A DNA stretch of 64,000 nucleotides from positions 1,798,001 to 1,862,000 of the forward strand of contig JBANDB010000016.1 in assembly GCA_037576215.1 (NCBI GenBank), given 5' to 3'. The stretch comes from Armillaria gallica (Eukaryota > Basidiomycota > Agaricomycetes > Agaricales > Physalacriaceae). Below are positions 12,070-23,890 of this stretch, piece by piece. The position numbers and the translations under genes are program-made. The notes below the pieces were generated by a model. The model did not search any database, was not told the DNA's origin, and saw only the letters and a list, made by a program, of their open reading frames with translations. Position 1 is the stretch's first letter; the number at the start of each line of letters is the position of its first letter.

Positions 12070-14624
12070 TCACCTCTGAATCTCTTTAGTCACTATCGCA
12101 TCCAACGACAACCCTCCCAGCGAAATCTCCCTCCTCAGCTCATTCTCCCTCTGCATCACGATCCTATTCGAATGGTCCCTCTCCGGCCTCATCCTCGACG
12201 GATGCTGATTCCATATCTTCTTCGACTCATTCACCGACACCCGGAACCGGGTCATGATATCCAGGGCCCTGCGAACAGTGAGTCCCGGGCGATGGAAGAG
12301 ATGCTGTAATGCACTGTTGAGGTATTCTGTCACGAATCAGCGACAAGAAAGTAACAGGGTACATAAGCGACACTCACGACAGTGGTGCTCGTCGTCTACC
12401 GGATATGCCTCCGCAGCTTGTAGGTAGTATTCCCCCGCGAACTGGTTGTTCTGCTCTACAGACGAGCCGCGTCTGGCGAGATCAGAGTGATAGAATGCTT
12501 TACAACTAGAATCAAGTTAGGTCTGACTCATCGGTGATTTAGAAACACGTACGCGTAAGCACTCCCTCGACAATAATTGTAGAATGACAACTTAAACCCC
12601 GGATCTGCATTATCACCAGGGGCAGGATCCGTCTCTAGGCTCCTCAGCAGGATATCTGCCTCTGCCGTCAGCTTCTCCGCGAGCTTTGTGTCCAGCCGGT
12701 TGAAGCCATAGCACTGAAAAGGCATGAGTACAGACAAGGGAACAGCAACAAGTCGCACCCACCTGCAATATCGACTGCAAATACAGATTTCGCAATCCCC
12801 GAATGAAGGACTCGTCAAAGACTTCGCCGCGCACAGATGCGGGAACATCTTTCCACAGCTCCCGTCCCCACTCCACAACTTCAAGGCATCGACCGTAGTA
12901 TTCGTTCTCCGAAACGACATTACCATCCAACGCTCCTTCTATCTTACCCCGAAGCACCCAAAATCTTTGAGAAGACAGTTAGTGAAGCTTCAATGCAATT
13001 CGGGAGAACCGACCGGATAGTCAGGTCAATGTCTGGACGGACGACGTCCCATCCCTTTTCGGCCAACCTCGAGGGAGCCTCACGTTTCAGGTAATCAGGC
13101 CCAGCAGCGAGCCAAGGATCATGTCTTTCGCGTTCAAGCGTTCCTAGAAAACCAGGCTAGTTAGACGGACGAAAGGAAAGTCCGCGGAAACCCACCAAGT
13201 CGGTTGTAAGCGCTGATCCACAGCGCTTCTTTTTCCAAATGAAAGACGCGATCTTCCCTGATCATCCCGTTGACCAGGTGTTGTAATCCCTTCAATCATC
13301 GGTGAATAAGGATGCGGATGCACAAAGAGGTAAACCGTACGTTTTCTTCTCCTCTGAGATTTCCTCCTTCATCTACCGTCACTCCGTTCATGATCCGCAC
13401 TCCCTCTGCGAATTCCTGACAACACAATGAAGGAGGTCAATACGATACAATGAGAGATCTTACTTTATACGCTCCGTGTAGTACCCAAGCCTAGGTGTCC
13501 AATCAAGACGTGAATAAAACAGAAACATACTCCTTACACTGCTGCTGGTATTACCGGACGCCTCCAAAGCTGGGATCATCTCCCTTGCTACTTCCCATGG
13601 CTGTTGGCCATCTCCATCTCTGTAATAACGAGTGTCCATCGATCGATCACCGCCGCTAGCTTTGTAGTGCAGGCGGTCGGTAGATTCATAAAGTCGTTTC
13701 TGGTATTCTTCACGCTGCTGCTCTTGCGTCGGAGTAAGGTTCTCGGTCGGAAGAGTGTCCAGTGCGCGCTGCCATGCCAACGAGCTGGGAAGATACTCCT
13801 TTAAAGCCTGTGAAGGTAATGAGTGGTGTCGAACTAGAATCACGGACGATAACAGCACGAAAGCACTAGATCTTTTAGTGCCTCGCTCTCTTATCGAGTA
13901 GTGAGTTTACATTTGTAGCATGCACAAATGCACGTCGATCATTCTCAATGACGCCTGAAAGGAATAAGCCCGAAGGAAAGGTGGTACTCACATCGTACGC
14001 AGTGGCAAGCCTAGCCCAGGCCTTGTAGTACATCGGGTCCAGTTCCGTAGCCTGCGAAAATGGGATCAGATGAGTAGAAAAATATATCTATACGCAAAGA
14101 AGTGGAAAATATGATTCTATGTTCAACCGTTTGAGCTGAACGGGGACATTCGGAAGTTTTCGCCACGCAACGACGAAAGGAGAGCTCACTTCCAATCTGT
14201 CGGTTTTGCAACCCTCGAAATGAGATGAGACCCAAAACATAGGAAATGTTCCATGGAGTTGACTGCCAGTGACACAGTGGTCATTCAGTAGGACTGCGCC
14301 CCTCCGTAAAATGGGACGTTGAAGGTCCAGAAACCATCGCAAAGAAATTGACACCACAGCTAAAATATTGCACTCACTTTACGGCTGTCTCCAACTGAAT
14401 CCAGGCTGATAGTAATATCGTTATGACGCGAAGCTTGAATGAAAAAAAAAGGCTCACTACCGCTTCATCGACAAATGGCAAGCGCTTCTGTTTGCCCACA
14501 GGATCGCATTGGATTCATCGAGCTCGATTGCCTCTGTGTACTTGACCAGAGCTTCGTCAAATTTGCTCTGAATGAAGAGCGCATTTCCTTCTTCCTTGAG
14601 CCGGGTCACTGCATGCGCTGGCAT
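12070..14624 (-). CDS. TPR-repeat protein
   Basis: A many-exon minus-strand gene. The N-terminus is a clear TPR array of the co-chaperone type: LKEEGNALFIQSKFDEALVKY, IELDESNAILWANRSACHLS, then a LDSVGDSRK / ATELDPMYYKAWARLATAYD segment, each split by short introns. Downstream exons (13,858 to 12,070) encode a long conserved region with LKEYLPSSLAWQRAL, QQPWEVAREMIP, WVLRGKIEGAL and, last, LNSALQHLFHRPG. Start: ATG at 14,624, directly before the first TPR. Exon joins in the C-terminal half are approximate. I know this as an Agaricomycete TPR-like protein; a chaperone-adaptor role is inferred only from the TPR type. It is divergent from the APC15-like gene 167 bp away. Confidence 0.75.
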
Positions 14625-14791
14625 GGTGGTGAGTAAAGAGCAAAGTTAAAGAAGCAGAATCTGGGCACCCATGCTTGCATCAGGTGAACAATAAGAACCC
14701 GTCGGGAATCGGCGCCTGCTTAGGTGCCTTGATGCCATCTGCCACGACTATTCCTGGAACCACGACGACAACGCGACGACGATAGCGAGCA
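14625..14791. promoter_or_regulatory. Short bidirectional promoter region
   Basis: 167 bp separate the start codons of the TPR gene (minus) and the APC15-like gene (plus). Both core promoters must lie here. No clear TATA box was seen. Confidence 0.5.
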
Positions 14792-15402
14792 ATGTCGGTG
14801 GCGACGGCGACGGTGCTGCCCCGAGAACCTAGATTCCCCCATCTGCTCCCCCCAGTGCCTCGTACACATCCTATGCCACTTCGAAATGCCGGCTACGAGC
14901 CCATGTACGGTCGGATGAATGAATACCGTGATCTGCAACGCGAGATGGATGAACTGAGCGAAGAAGAACGCGAGCTAGAGGAAATGGTACGCACCCTTTG
15001 CTTTTCCACCAGTCCTTATTGCTCAGTGCACTCCTCCAGGATAACAACATCCGCATCCGTGGTTTCAAGACCATCGTGCCCATCGGACGCGTCAAGACAC
15101 AGCAAGAAGAGAAGCAAGAGGTAAGGGTGGTGCTGCTTTCTCGTTGGTCGTCGTAGTGAAGGAATGTAAAGGCAGATGAAGCCACTCCGGAAGACGATGA
15201 AGGAGATTCTGCTATCTCTGGTGGCCCCCCCTCTGTAATGGAAGGCGAAGAGGAGGAGGAGGAGGAGGAAGAAGAGGAAGAAGCAGATTTGGATGCCAGC
15301 ATGGAGGATCTGGATGACAATTCGAGCGAAGAGGAAGAGGAAGAGGAGCAAGACCTGGACATGGATATTCCCGAGGATGTCGACGCCACACACTCATTTT
15401 AG
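14792..15402 (+). CDS. APC15-like subunit of the anaphase-promoting complex
   Basis: Probable subunit of the anaphase-promoting complex/cyclosome, the ubiquitin ligase of mitotic exit; animal APC15 helps turn over the mitotic checkpoint complex. Exons 14,792-14,986, 15,040-15,120 and 15,172-15,402 join in frame to 168 residues. The short Pro-rich N-terminus (FPHLLPPVPRTHP) is followed by a helix (DELSEEERELEEM), the block DNNIRIRGFKTIVPIGR, and a long Glu/Asp tail ending DIPEDVDATHSF. A small protein with a VPIG-type block and an acidic tail is the APC15 pattern. Similarity is short, so another acidic nuclear protein is possible. Exons 2-3 have a decayed copy at 56,516-56,810. Confidence 0.6.
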
Positions 15403-15718
15403 TGAGCGTCGTGATAGCTGGCGGCAGCGAGTGTCACTGCAAGCGCACCGGCCCGGAAAAACTTTGAAGAATATCATGACAGAGGTCAACAGAATACCTT
15501 GACGGCAGCCTGACAACCTCTGTCACTCTTAACTTTGCGCGTTTACTCGTACATAAAAAGCTCGACCTTATTTGATCTCCCGGTCTCTCTTGGTTCGTCG
15601 TCGACGCCTTGAAATACTGGGATATTGGGATACAGATGGACGACGAACGAACACTATGTATAATAGTATCATCAAATGTACAAAGTTTTACACTACAGTA
15701 ACAGCTAATACTACTTTA
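15403..15718. other. Convergent 3' spacer, duplicated
   Basis: Spacer between the APC15-like and F-box A stop codons. Its reverse complement is recognisable at about 56,180-56,500. Confidence 0.6.
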
Positions 15719-17005
15719 TCACAGGCGGGCCACTGGAGATGGTTTAATAACGGAATTTTCCGCCAGTTCAAACTGCGGCGTCATCTTTCTTCTCATGGAA
15801 GAAGCTTCACAAGAGTCTAACTTATGCAAAGCACGCCGTTCGATCACATCGTCAATCAATGACCGTTCGACCGTCGATTGCGCATGCAAGTGAATATCTA
15901 CCGATGCAAGCTTCGGAAGAAAAGTACTGTCGTCGAGCAGTTTCTGCGCAAACTGTTGTGAAATAGGGTAGTAAGCCCTCAACAATGAAACCGTAGGCTC
16001 GCGGACGGTCAAATGCCGCAGTTCTTGTAAAGGGTTAAGGATTTCTATCAAGCCCTGCGAGCGAAAGGGAATCTCGTCGATGATGAGATCCCGAAGCGAC
16101 GAGCCGCACGTGCGAGTGAACGCCGCAATGGACTGATGCTCGACTACAGGCCAGGCACCCACACCTATGATGGCCAGGGAGTGGAGGGAAGGAAGACGTA
16201 GTACACAGAGATATGTGCCGAAGGATCTCTGGGATGCCTGAGAGATGCATAATGTGAGGGAGGTGAGACTAGGTATCTGAATGGTGTTGATGCTGTGGTT
16301 TACCGATGATGGAGCCACCACGAGTCTCTCGAGATTCATGAAAGGCCTCAGACATGTAAGCCCATCAATTGCAAGGTCAAAGCCTGTGCCAGGTTCCAAT
16401 ATTATGTTTTTAACTGTAGAATACAGTGGCCCACGGTGACCTGGAACCTCCAGCAATGGACGCATGTTAAATTGAAGAGTATGGAGATTGGGGGCTTCGT
16501 GTAACCCGAGTAACCTGCCAACTTGAACGCCTCCCGATAACGAGCTTGTGACACATTTCAAACTCTGTAGCATGCCCATGTTGCAAGAAGCCGGAGAAAG
16601 GAAGGGATAGATGTGAATGGAATTGACGAAAGAGCCGACAATATCAAGCTTTTGCCATCGATGAGCGTTGGTATGCAATAGGGCATACATGCCAGGAGTG
16701 AAGGGAATGTGGCGACCGATAGTGTAAGAATTGTTGTGAATTGTGATGGATAATGGGGCAGTTCGAGATCGTTCAATGTACACAGCTAGAAGCCGTTCCT
16801 GCGGTTCTGGTGGTATAAGCTCGTTTAACATACGTAGGTAGATGTTGGACCATAACATAGGATATGCCAATGTGGCTCTGCGCCACGCCGAACAGACAGA
16901 GGAAAGGCGCAGAATAATGCACTGCTCTCCCTTAGGGTCCATGGCCTCGCAAATTTCTGCGAAAATGTCCCCTAGAACATCGAAGGAGAGACGTTCAACT
17001 CCCAT
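15719..17005 (-). CDS. F-box-like protein A
   Basis: Likely substrate-recognition subunit of an SCF ubiquitin ligase. One open frame of 428 residues starts at the ATG at 17,005. The N-terminal F-box-like domain (about residues 5-55) reads LSFDVLGDIFAEIC, then LSSVCSAWRRATLAYPMLWS, the usual Agaricomycete form. The rest is a leucine-rich, LRR-like region with recurring strand-Leu patterns (LTSLTLCIS, LRLPSLHSLAI, LQELRHLTV). An intron-bearing 5' UTR is suggested by GTGAGTCATAATCTC just upstream. The paralog A' at 54,899-56,170 is about 80% identical by eye. The two together make a recently duplicated, intact pair. The target is unknown. Confidence 0.85.
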   Translation of the reverse strand: MGVERLSFDVLGDIFAEICEAMDPKGEQCIILRLSSVCSAWRRATLAYPMLWSNIYLRMLNELIPPEPQERLLAVYIERSRTAPLSITIHNNSYTIGRHIPFTPGMYALLHTNAHRWQKLDIVGSFVNSIHIYPFLSPASCNMGMLQSLKCVTSSLSGGVQVGRLLGLHEAPNLHTLQFNMRPLLEVPGHRGPLYSTVKNIILEPGTGFDLAIDGLTCLRPFMNLERLVVAPSSVNHSINTIQIPSLTSLTLCISQASQRSFGTYLCVLRLPSLHSLAIIGVGAWPVVEHQSIAAFTRTCGSSLRDLIIDEIPFRSQGLIEILNPLQELRHLTVREPTVSLLRAYYPISQQFAQKLLDDSTFLPKLASVDIHLHAQSTVERSLIDDVIERRALHKLDSCEASSMRRKMTPQFELAENSVIKPSPVARL

Positions 17006-17715
17006 CTCCCGTACTTCTGTAGTGACAGTGAGTCAGCCGCGCAGAAAATACGCACAGAGATTATGACTCACGAAGCTTTCAAGTTCTCCTTGCTCCCGAT
17101 ACCAGAAAGACACAATGCGACGGCAACCAAGATGTTTGCTTGTCGCTAAGCAGGGCTTCTAGAAGGTACAAGATAAACGATATGAGGAGAGAACCAGGAC
17201 GGCCGTCGGGAAACAGTATGAAATGTGATGATAACAACAAGAGGCCGTGGAAGGGAGTATTGGCCGGATCTTTGTGGACTTGAGTGGCTCTTCAACAGGA
17301 ATTCCAAGAATTTAAGCGAGGTCAATGAGCACTTGTAAAACTCATCTCGTTGGCTAGGGAAGGAGTTGCCGATGAAGAGTGTTTAGAGTCTAGATAACCG
17401 GAGAGGGAGAGGGTGAGAGAATGATGATCGCGTCTCGTGCGCAAACCTTATTTTTTGACATCTGCAGAACGTCCAAATGGGTATATTTCAAACCTCGACC
17501 GCTCGCCTGTCAAGAGATTCGAGGACTTTTATTCTGATCAGTCTGCGTAGGAGAGACTAATGAGGTTTGGCTGCCTATTGGCAACTACCATTTAATCACA
17601 GTTCACGATCTTCGCGCTGCCGTCTGCTATAAGAGACGACCGCACGATAGCCTGAAGCTCCAAGGTCCAAAAGGTATACTTTCCACACTCACAGATTGAC
17701 CAAAACAAGTCAGCA
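17006..17715. other. Spacer between F-box A and F-box pseudogene B
   Basis: No separate gene. Much of it matches 54,088-54,898 in reverse complement, including a CT-rich stretch with TTGTTGTTATCATC. It presumably contains the promoter of A and the old 3' UTR of B. Confidence 0.55.
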
Positions 17716-19046
17716 TTAAACTAGCTTATAGTGAGTATGATAAGTAGATGCAAAAAATTTATCGGTGTGCAATAAGAAAATAAATTTGCAACTCCATCGC
17801 ATATTACAGGCGGACCGCTTCCTGTTCAAATAAGGAATCGCCCTTCTGCTCAAAGAAGAACGTATCGCGTGCGTCAAGGTAGCGAAGCGTACATTCTTTG
17901 ACTGTCTCATCGATGATCGACCGCTCCACAGTATGTAATCAACCGAGGCAAGGCTCGGAAGGAAATGGGCATCATGGAAATTCAGCAGGAACTCCTCCGA
18001 GACGGGGTAGTAGGCGCTCAACAATGAAACCGTTGGCTCATGAACGGTCAAATGTCGAAGCTTACGCCGCGGCGCGAGAATTTCGGCCAACCCCAGGGGT
18101 CGAAGAGGGAGTTTGTCGAAGATGAGGTCCTGGAGTGATGTGGCGCATCTACGGACGAATGGGACGATAGGCCTGTGGTCGACGGCATTGCCAATGTACG
18201 TTCCCAAGTACATTAGAGCGAATGAATGGAGGCGAGGGAGGGATAGCCCATGTAGATACGATCCAAATGAAGCCAGAGAAAGGATGGAAATGCATAGCGT
18301 GAGGGAGGTGAGCTTCGCTGTTTCGATAGTATCACGAGTCTTGATTGTCGCTATGGGAATAAGCGCCAGCCTCTCGACGTTGAAGAATGGTAAGATGGAC
18401 GACAGTCCCCAGCGACCAGCCGGACGATTGGGACTTGTGCAGCCTTCCAATATGACGAGGTGGGAATATTGAATGGGAAGCACCGTATACATGTGGATGT
18501 GGAGGGTATGCAAGGCAATCGCCTTTTTCCATTCAAGCAAGTTGGGAAGAGTGGAGACAGAGCCATTGTGCATGAGTTTGAGGCTCTTCAGCATGCCTAT
18601 TTCGCTGCAAGGAAGGGAGGAGAGCAGGCGGCGCATGTGATGTAGCTGGGCATGACATCCCACGATATCTAAACCGCGTCATCGGTATACGTTGGCGCGT
18701 AGGAGGGCGTATATGCTTGGAAGGGAAGCTGACGGCTGTACTTCAAGTCGTACGCGAACCTGTTGCTGCGGATCGTGATGAACAAGGGACGAGTCCTGGA
18801 GCGTTGGATGTATAGGGACAGTAGGTTATGCTGAGCCTCCGCTGAACGGAATGATTCCGCTCTGCTCAACATTGGAAGGTGGATGTAGGACCATAGCCTG
18901 GGGTATGCCAACGCGGTATAGCGCCATGTCGAGCAGACGGATGAGAGCAGTAGAATAGTGTGATGTTCTCCTTGGGGGCCAATGGCTTCGCCAACTCCCG
19001 TAGAGATGTCTCCCAAGGCGTCGAAGGAGAGGCGTTCAACTAGCAT
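17716..19046 (-). pseudogene. F-box-like gene B, frameshifted
   Basis: The first frame (from the ATG at 19,046) holds a good F-box (LSFDALGDIS, LSSVCSTWRYTALAYPRLWS) and runs in register with the copy at 45,001 up to the residues SRQLPF. It then shifts frame and stops near 18,670. The homologous text resumes in another frame (HAQLHHMRRLLSSLPCSE) and continues to about 17,900, where a second shift replaces the usual C-terminus. Two independent frameshifts make it a pseudogene. By its start region it is closer to the 45.0-kb copy than to the 52.8-kb copy. Confidence 0.85.
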
Positions 19047-19110
19047 TCTGTTACGGTACAGTGAGCGAGCCGTCAGGACATACGAGATTACGACTCACGA
19101 AGCTTTCGCC

Positions 19111-19939
19111 GTAGCATAAAGAAGCCTGGTGTGAACGATCAACGTTGGACTTTATGAATCATAACAGGGGAGATCGGGAATGTATGCAGGCTGACGATAT
19201 GCGCATACCACAGCATTGTGAAGTAGATCTTGACCAGGCTATGCATCATTCTGGTGTTTTCACCGCACTGGTTCTAAAGGGTTGCGGAAAATTGAAAGAA
19301 CATCATTCAATGATGCAGATATTTTGAGGCATCGAAATGGATATCAACGAAAGATGGTCACCATGAAGCTGTGGTGTGGACGAAGAACTACAGGATTCGC
19401 TCATCGGTATCAGAGATATCGTGACAATAAGACGCCGCGTCCAAAATGACACCGATATCGGGGATCCATGGCCAGAATCCAAATATAGAATGTACTTCAC
19501 CGTTGATTGCCTTCGCCTCGACCAGTATTTTCGCGAGGATGCCGACCGTAGGGATGATTTGCGACTGGGACAAGACGCTTCGTCTAGTGGTGGCACAGCT
19601 GCTGCTGACGGAGTGTTTTCTGATGATCAGTCGGACGAGTGTCGAAGATCCGATGATACGCTTCCCATTTGCCATTTGGTTCAAGGAGGAAATTGAGAGC
19701 AATTGTCGACAAGCCAGTGAAGTCACAAAGGGACCTCTTATCTAGCCGGCCCTGGTAGGGAGTCGGGACGCTGGGGATGTGGCATTGGCGCGAGTTCGCT
19801 TCCGAGTTCGCGTGCTTGTCTACGTTTCTCCTTTCCATCGTCTAGCTGATTGATGTTCTATAGCCTGTTGTACAACGAGTAACAGTCCGACGGTGGTTTA
19901 ATCTGTCGTTATCAAAATACTACATACGCTCAACTGAAC
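19111..19939. other. Intergenic region, nothing recognised
   Basis: Overlapping open frames on both strands (19,376-19,838) resemble no family I know and are probably decayed sequence. No RNA or repeat was seen. Confidence 0.35.
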
Positions 19940-20770
19940 GCCGTCACCTACAAGAAACCGATAGACATATAAATCATTGCATAGCTCCCAAAGTCCCTCC
20001 TACGCGGAATCGTTGAACACAGACCGGGTGAAGAATCCCTTCATGACCAAGGGCCGTAGTCGAGGGATATCTTCCAGGTATTCGTTGACCATGTCTGCGG
20101 CGTGTATGCAATCGTGATTGTTCACGCTTACCGGAGGTTATCACCTACTAAGAGCGAGGAAAGAAGAAAGCCGTACCTTGTTACGAACGTGTAGTGAATC
20201 CCCAAATTTGTACCTTGGCAGGAAACTGCACCTGGGGGTCATCGAGGAGCTGTCTACGCTGGAATTGGCTCCACGGCCTGAACAGCAGCGCCTTGATATC
20301 TTGGCTCATCGTCATACGTTCTGGCCATCTCCTAGTATAACGATGAACTGGTGAGAATAAGGGAAGAACTCGTTGACATACGGAGAAGGAAGAGTGAACC
20401 CAGTCACAACGCTCCCAAATACCTCAGCACGACTCCCAGTAATAGCTGACAGGACCTTCTAGCGTGTATGGACTTGTTCAGAGGTTGGTTCGGCGTAAGC
20501 AGAGTGAGTGGCGATTTCCTCGTGAAGTCTGTCATACCTGCGACCCGAACCAAGAAAGGCGGTGGGTTATATAAGCCGTCCATAGCATGTAGACCATTTC
20601 CAGTATGCTTGAGGCCGACGAGGCCGTCACGTTGAAGCTTTATAGGATGATGCGTCGTTCAGATCCTCCTGGTCGAGTACTAGTTGTCCGTTGGCAAAGT
20701 TGCAGTGGAGATGGTGGTGGTTCGTGATCGAGCCTTCGCCGCCGCCGAAAATCGTGAGAATTTTACATGG
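19940..20770 (-). pseudogene. TRF4-type poly(A) polymerase pseudogene
   Basis: The reverse strand matches the functional gene at 28,596-30,078. It shows EVFGSVVTGFTLP, then an intron in the same place, a degraded DLD region, HLGVIEELSTLELA in the antisense frame opposite the exon-3 region, and MVNEYLEDIPRLRPLVMKGFF followed by a stop (TAG) in place of the following Tyr codon. Part of the upstream region (a GATCACGAACCACCA stretch) is also shared. Introns are kept, so it arose by DNA duplication, not retroposition. Confidence 0.8.
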
Positions 20771-20916
20771 TAAACGTCTATCAGTCAACTCTTCTTCTCC
20801 GACCTTGACGATTCCACATCTAGAGCTTCTCCCACAGTGTCTTGCTTGACGATAGCACGCTGATCCACATTCATATACATTGACTAAAAAATAAATGCAT
20901 ATAAAATTATTCGCCA

Positions 20917-22215
20917 TTAACGCCTGAGCTCAATGATAGGATCATCGTCAGACTGGTTCTCCATTTTATCACTGCCCTCCTCTTGTTCATCCACACGGTT
21001 GCTACTTCCCCTCCCGGACTGAGCTTCGACGTCCTCGTCAACCGCCATAGAAAATCCCAGAGAGCTCTTCTCAGTCTTATCCTGCCCGAAGCGCAGTGGT
21101 GAAGTCATCACACTTCCCTTCCATGAATCATCCGGGCGAGCATGGCCCGCTGCGACACGCCCCACAAGCAGCGTCGGGGCAATACCCTACAACCACGCGT
21201 CAATACACCTTTCGAACGAGCCTGGAGGAAACATACCCGCGTGATCCCCGCTATAGGGTCGAGATAGTAGAACGCATTACTACCGTGCGCGAATAACGCC
21301 ACGTATAAAATCAATGGGACAGCATACAAAGCCGAAGACTCCACCAAGACTTCAAGGAAATGCCAATACGCCCGGCCCGCGCCTTGTGCTGGGGCTCCTT
21401 GCGCAACAGTCATAACCCGGTAGATCATGAGCAAAGTGCACCACAGCGTCGAAGCAAGAATTAGGGAGGCGTAGAGTACTAGGAGCCTGAAGTAGCTTTG
21501 TACCGCGGAATACGGTTGGCATGTTGTGAAGATTTTTAAGGCTGCAATATCGGTGAAAGAAGATAATAACGGAAGAGAAGAGTCACTGTACCTGCAGCGG
21601 CAATGAGACAGAGGGTAGGGAGGATGACAATTTGCCAGCGTCGTCCCCAGACCATCCAGCATCGCCAGATCTATCGAAACCGTAAGGGAATGATAATGAT
21701 GCGAGCGTACAGATGATACTCACCATCGTGGTGTCAACAAGTATAGTGCAGAAAACAGCAAAGACACCCGTCACCACCGTTATCCATCTCAGAGGATTCT
21801 CAAAGTTTGTAAATTTCGTTACAAGGTTCTGTCCATTGGTGACCAGGGCCGTGCGCACGATTAACCAGTCAAGGGAAAAGTTTGCACAAGTCGTGATATA
21901 CAGGGCGATGATAACGACGATCATAGGTGGTCCGATTGGTCTGGATTTGTGCAGATCTGTCATAAGGAGGGATTGGGATTTAGGGTTACATATGCGGGGA
22001 CGGGTTCTCCTCACAAATGTTCCACAGGGCGACGGCAATGATACCAGTGTACAAGCCTAGGCGAGTTGAATTTTGAATTTCGATTTGAGGCAGTGATGCG
22101 CGCACGTACCTTGTAAGAGAGACGCGAGGATCACTCTGTCCATCTCAGAGCCAAGATCATTGAGGAACTTTGCTTTCTCGGCATCGGTAAGACCTGGCGG
22201 AAGACTCGCCTGCAT
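20917..22215 (-). CDS. Seven-helix fungal membrane protein, paralog 2
   Basis: Same family and same intron positions as the gene at 7,560-8,863, with an open reading frame across all six exons. The start is ATG at 22,215 (MQASLPPGLTD) and the stop is at 20,917-20,919. Family blocks present are IWRCWMVWGRRW, LWCTLLMIYRV, ESSALYAVPLILY, YYLDPIAGITR and GRVAAGHARPDDSWKGS, followed by an acidic tail ending PIIELRR. CpG content is normal. Function is unknown. An upstream in-frame ATG (22,254) is possible, but the chosen start aligns with paralog 1. Confidence 0.82.
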
Positions 22216-23200
22216 GGTGAGGACGGGGGATGGCTCGTGAGGATGGCTCTGCATGGTCTCGATTATGTAGCGGTCCGCGCACTAGGTGATGATTACCAGC
22301 CATCCTTCTTGATGAAAGGTATATATATGACCAGCAGCGAAAAGCCCTCTACGACAAGAATCGTGATGAAAGGTGTAAATCAGCAAATGTCAATCTGCTC
22401 TTTTGACATGGCGTGCAGCCAGGAGAACTAGTGTGGACGTTCCTTGCCAGATCCCTTCGGCTTCGGTTCGCACTCGAAAATTGAAACTGGTATCCTGCTC
22501 ATTCGGAATGAGGACGCAGTTGAACTACGAGACATCGCCTCAACGTCCTGATCTGCGTGTGATTTACGCTGTATGTGTTGGCAACATCACCCCATGGCAT
22601 TACATGACGATCAGGGCGGAAATGATCGTGTATGAATACAGATGCTTACCGCTCCACTCACTTTCCGATGTATGCTCAAGCCTCAGCACACACACAGCAT
22701 GCCCATACAAAGATGACGGCTTTGGCAGTTCCTGAAGCGATTAATAGTAGAACCGCCTGTTTGCGGTTTTACCGATGTGCTAAAGGCGCAGCGGTGGAGG
22801 GTGGTGGTAATTATACTTGAAACTGGGCACGCGGGAGAAGATCTGTCATAAGCATCACGGTAGCGATTAACCAAACCAGACCTAGGCCCAACGTGATTTC
22901 CAAGTCGGATCTTTAGCAGGGTGATGATGTAGAACTATAGAGATGACTTCTAGGATGAATGCGGTGAAGAGAAAACAACTGCGGTATAGGGTCCGAGGTG
23001 GATCATACAGGATGAAAAAAAATAAACAGAATTGCGATTGACAACTTCAGAAGATGCAAAACTGATACGTAAGTCGAGGTTTATGGACTTATATTGCGCG
23101 AAGCTCAATGGGCATGAGACGACACATTACGAAGAACCATGCTTGTTAAACGGTGTATCGTAGCTGTGACAGAGAAATAAGCTGAAGGCATGTTAAAAGA
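22216..23200 (-). other. Possible minus-strand membrane-protein exons
   Basis: Reverse-strand text includes RSCFLFTAFILEVISIVLHHH (about 22,930-23,000), EITLGLGLVWLIATVMLMTDL (about 22,830-22,895) and a further helix QAVLLLIASGTAKAVIFVWA (22,690-22,760). Splice-like signals lie between them. This looks like part of a four-helix (MARVEL-like) fungal membrane protein. I could not find a start or a complete chain, so it may be a pseudogene. Confidence 0.3.
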
Positions 23201-23209
23201 AAGATTCAC

Positions 23210-23890
23210 TCTACGCACGTAGTGGGAACGTCCCCCTGGGTAGACCTCGTAGCGTTCGCCGTAATACCCAATTTGCCGTTGATCGTTGCCTCTCTAGACA
23301 ATTAGAGAGTCAACAGACCGTACATCACCTTAGATAAACATCCAGATTGATGAGGTCAAGATATTCCAGCGATACGATATTCAATGTGTCCGACCCACCC
23401 TGAGTGAGGGTCGCATCCTCGATGATACCAGAATCGGCCTGCCCAGGATTGGGACGGCGATGGGATCCTCAAAGGTGTGGTCAAAGACTCAAAGGAAATG
23501 TACTCGGTAGTGTTGATGCCAGCGGAGAGGACAACACGTTCAAGGGTGGAGCTGGTGACTGCTGTCCGTAAACGTCACTGAATGGGACAGGGAAAAGAAA
23601 CAGTGTACCATTGAACGAGTCTAAATCGAGCGGAAATAAGTGTTAGGAGGAAAAGAAGGGTAACGAGACGGTAGCGAGACGTACTCGGCGAGGTTGGGAA
23701 CGAGGGATTCCAGCTGCACGGACGTTAGTCATCGATGAGGCTGATACTGAAATGACATACAGCTACTTTTGGAGACGAGGCCACGCAGAGCGTCGATGAG
23801 GTCACCAGTCAACGAGGCAGGAGTACCACAGGCGCAGGCGAGGACAGAGAGAGTAGGGAGAAGCCGAAATTAGATTAGGCAGAAAAGGGA
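23210..23890 (-). pseudogene. Relic of the small secreted-protein family (copy 3)
   Basis: Reverse-strand pieces follow the family in order: a hydrophobic LSVLACACGTPASL remnant without an ATG, an LESLVPNLAE exon, LERVVLSAGINTTEY, DPIAVPILG, SGIIEDATLTQGG, and ATINGKLGITANAT with VPTT. Frame breaks and the missing start make it non-functional. Confidence 0.65.

Larger units (their letters stand above)
15025..19110. repeat. Left arm of a 4-kb inverted segmental duplication
   Basis: Reading leftwards on the minus strand, this arm holds F-box pseudogene B, F-box gene A and the 3' part of the APC15-like gene with their spacers. The same order occurs on the plus strand at 52,730-56,815. The spacer sequences match as well as the genes. 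The arm ends inside APC15 intron 1. Confidence 0.85.

Noticed and set aside
15240..15360. Simple GAG/GAA repeat as a microsatellite feature
   Set aside because: It is coding sequence for the acidic tail in the correct frame after splicing.
14871..15389. Long minus-strand frame with Ser runs
   Set aside because: Antisense of the Glu/Asp-rich tail of the APC15-like gene; the Ser runs are reverse-complement Glu codons.
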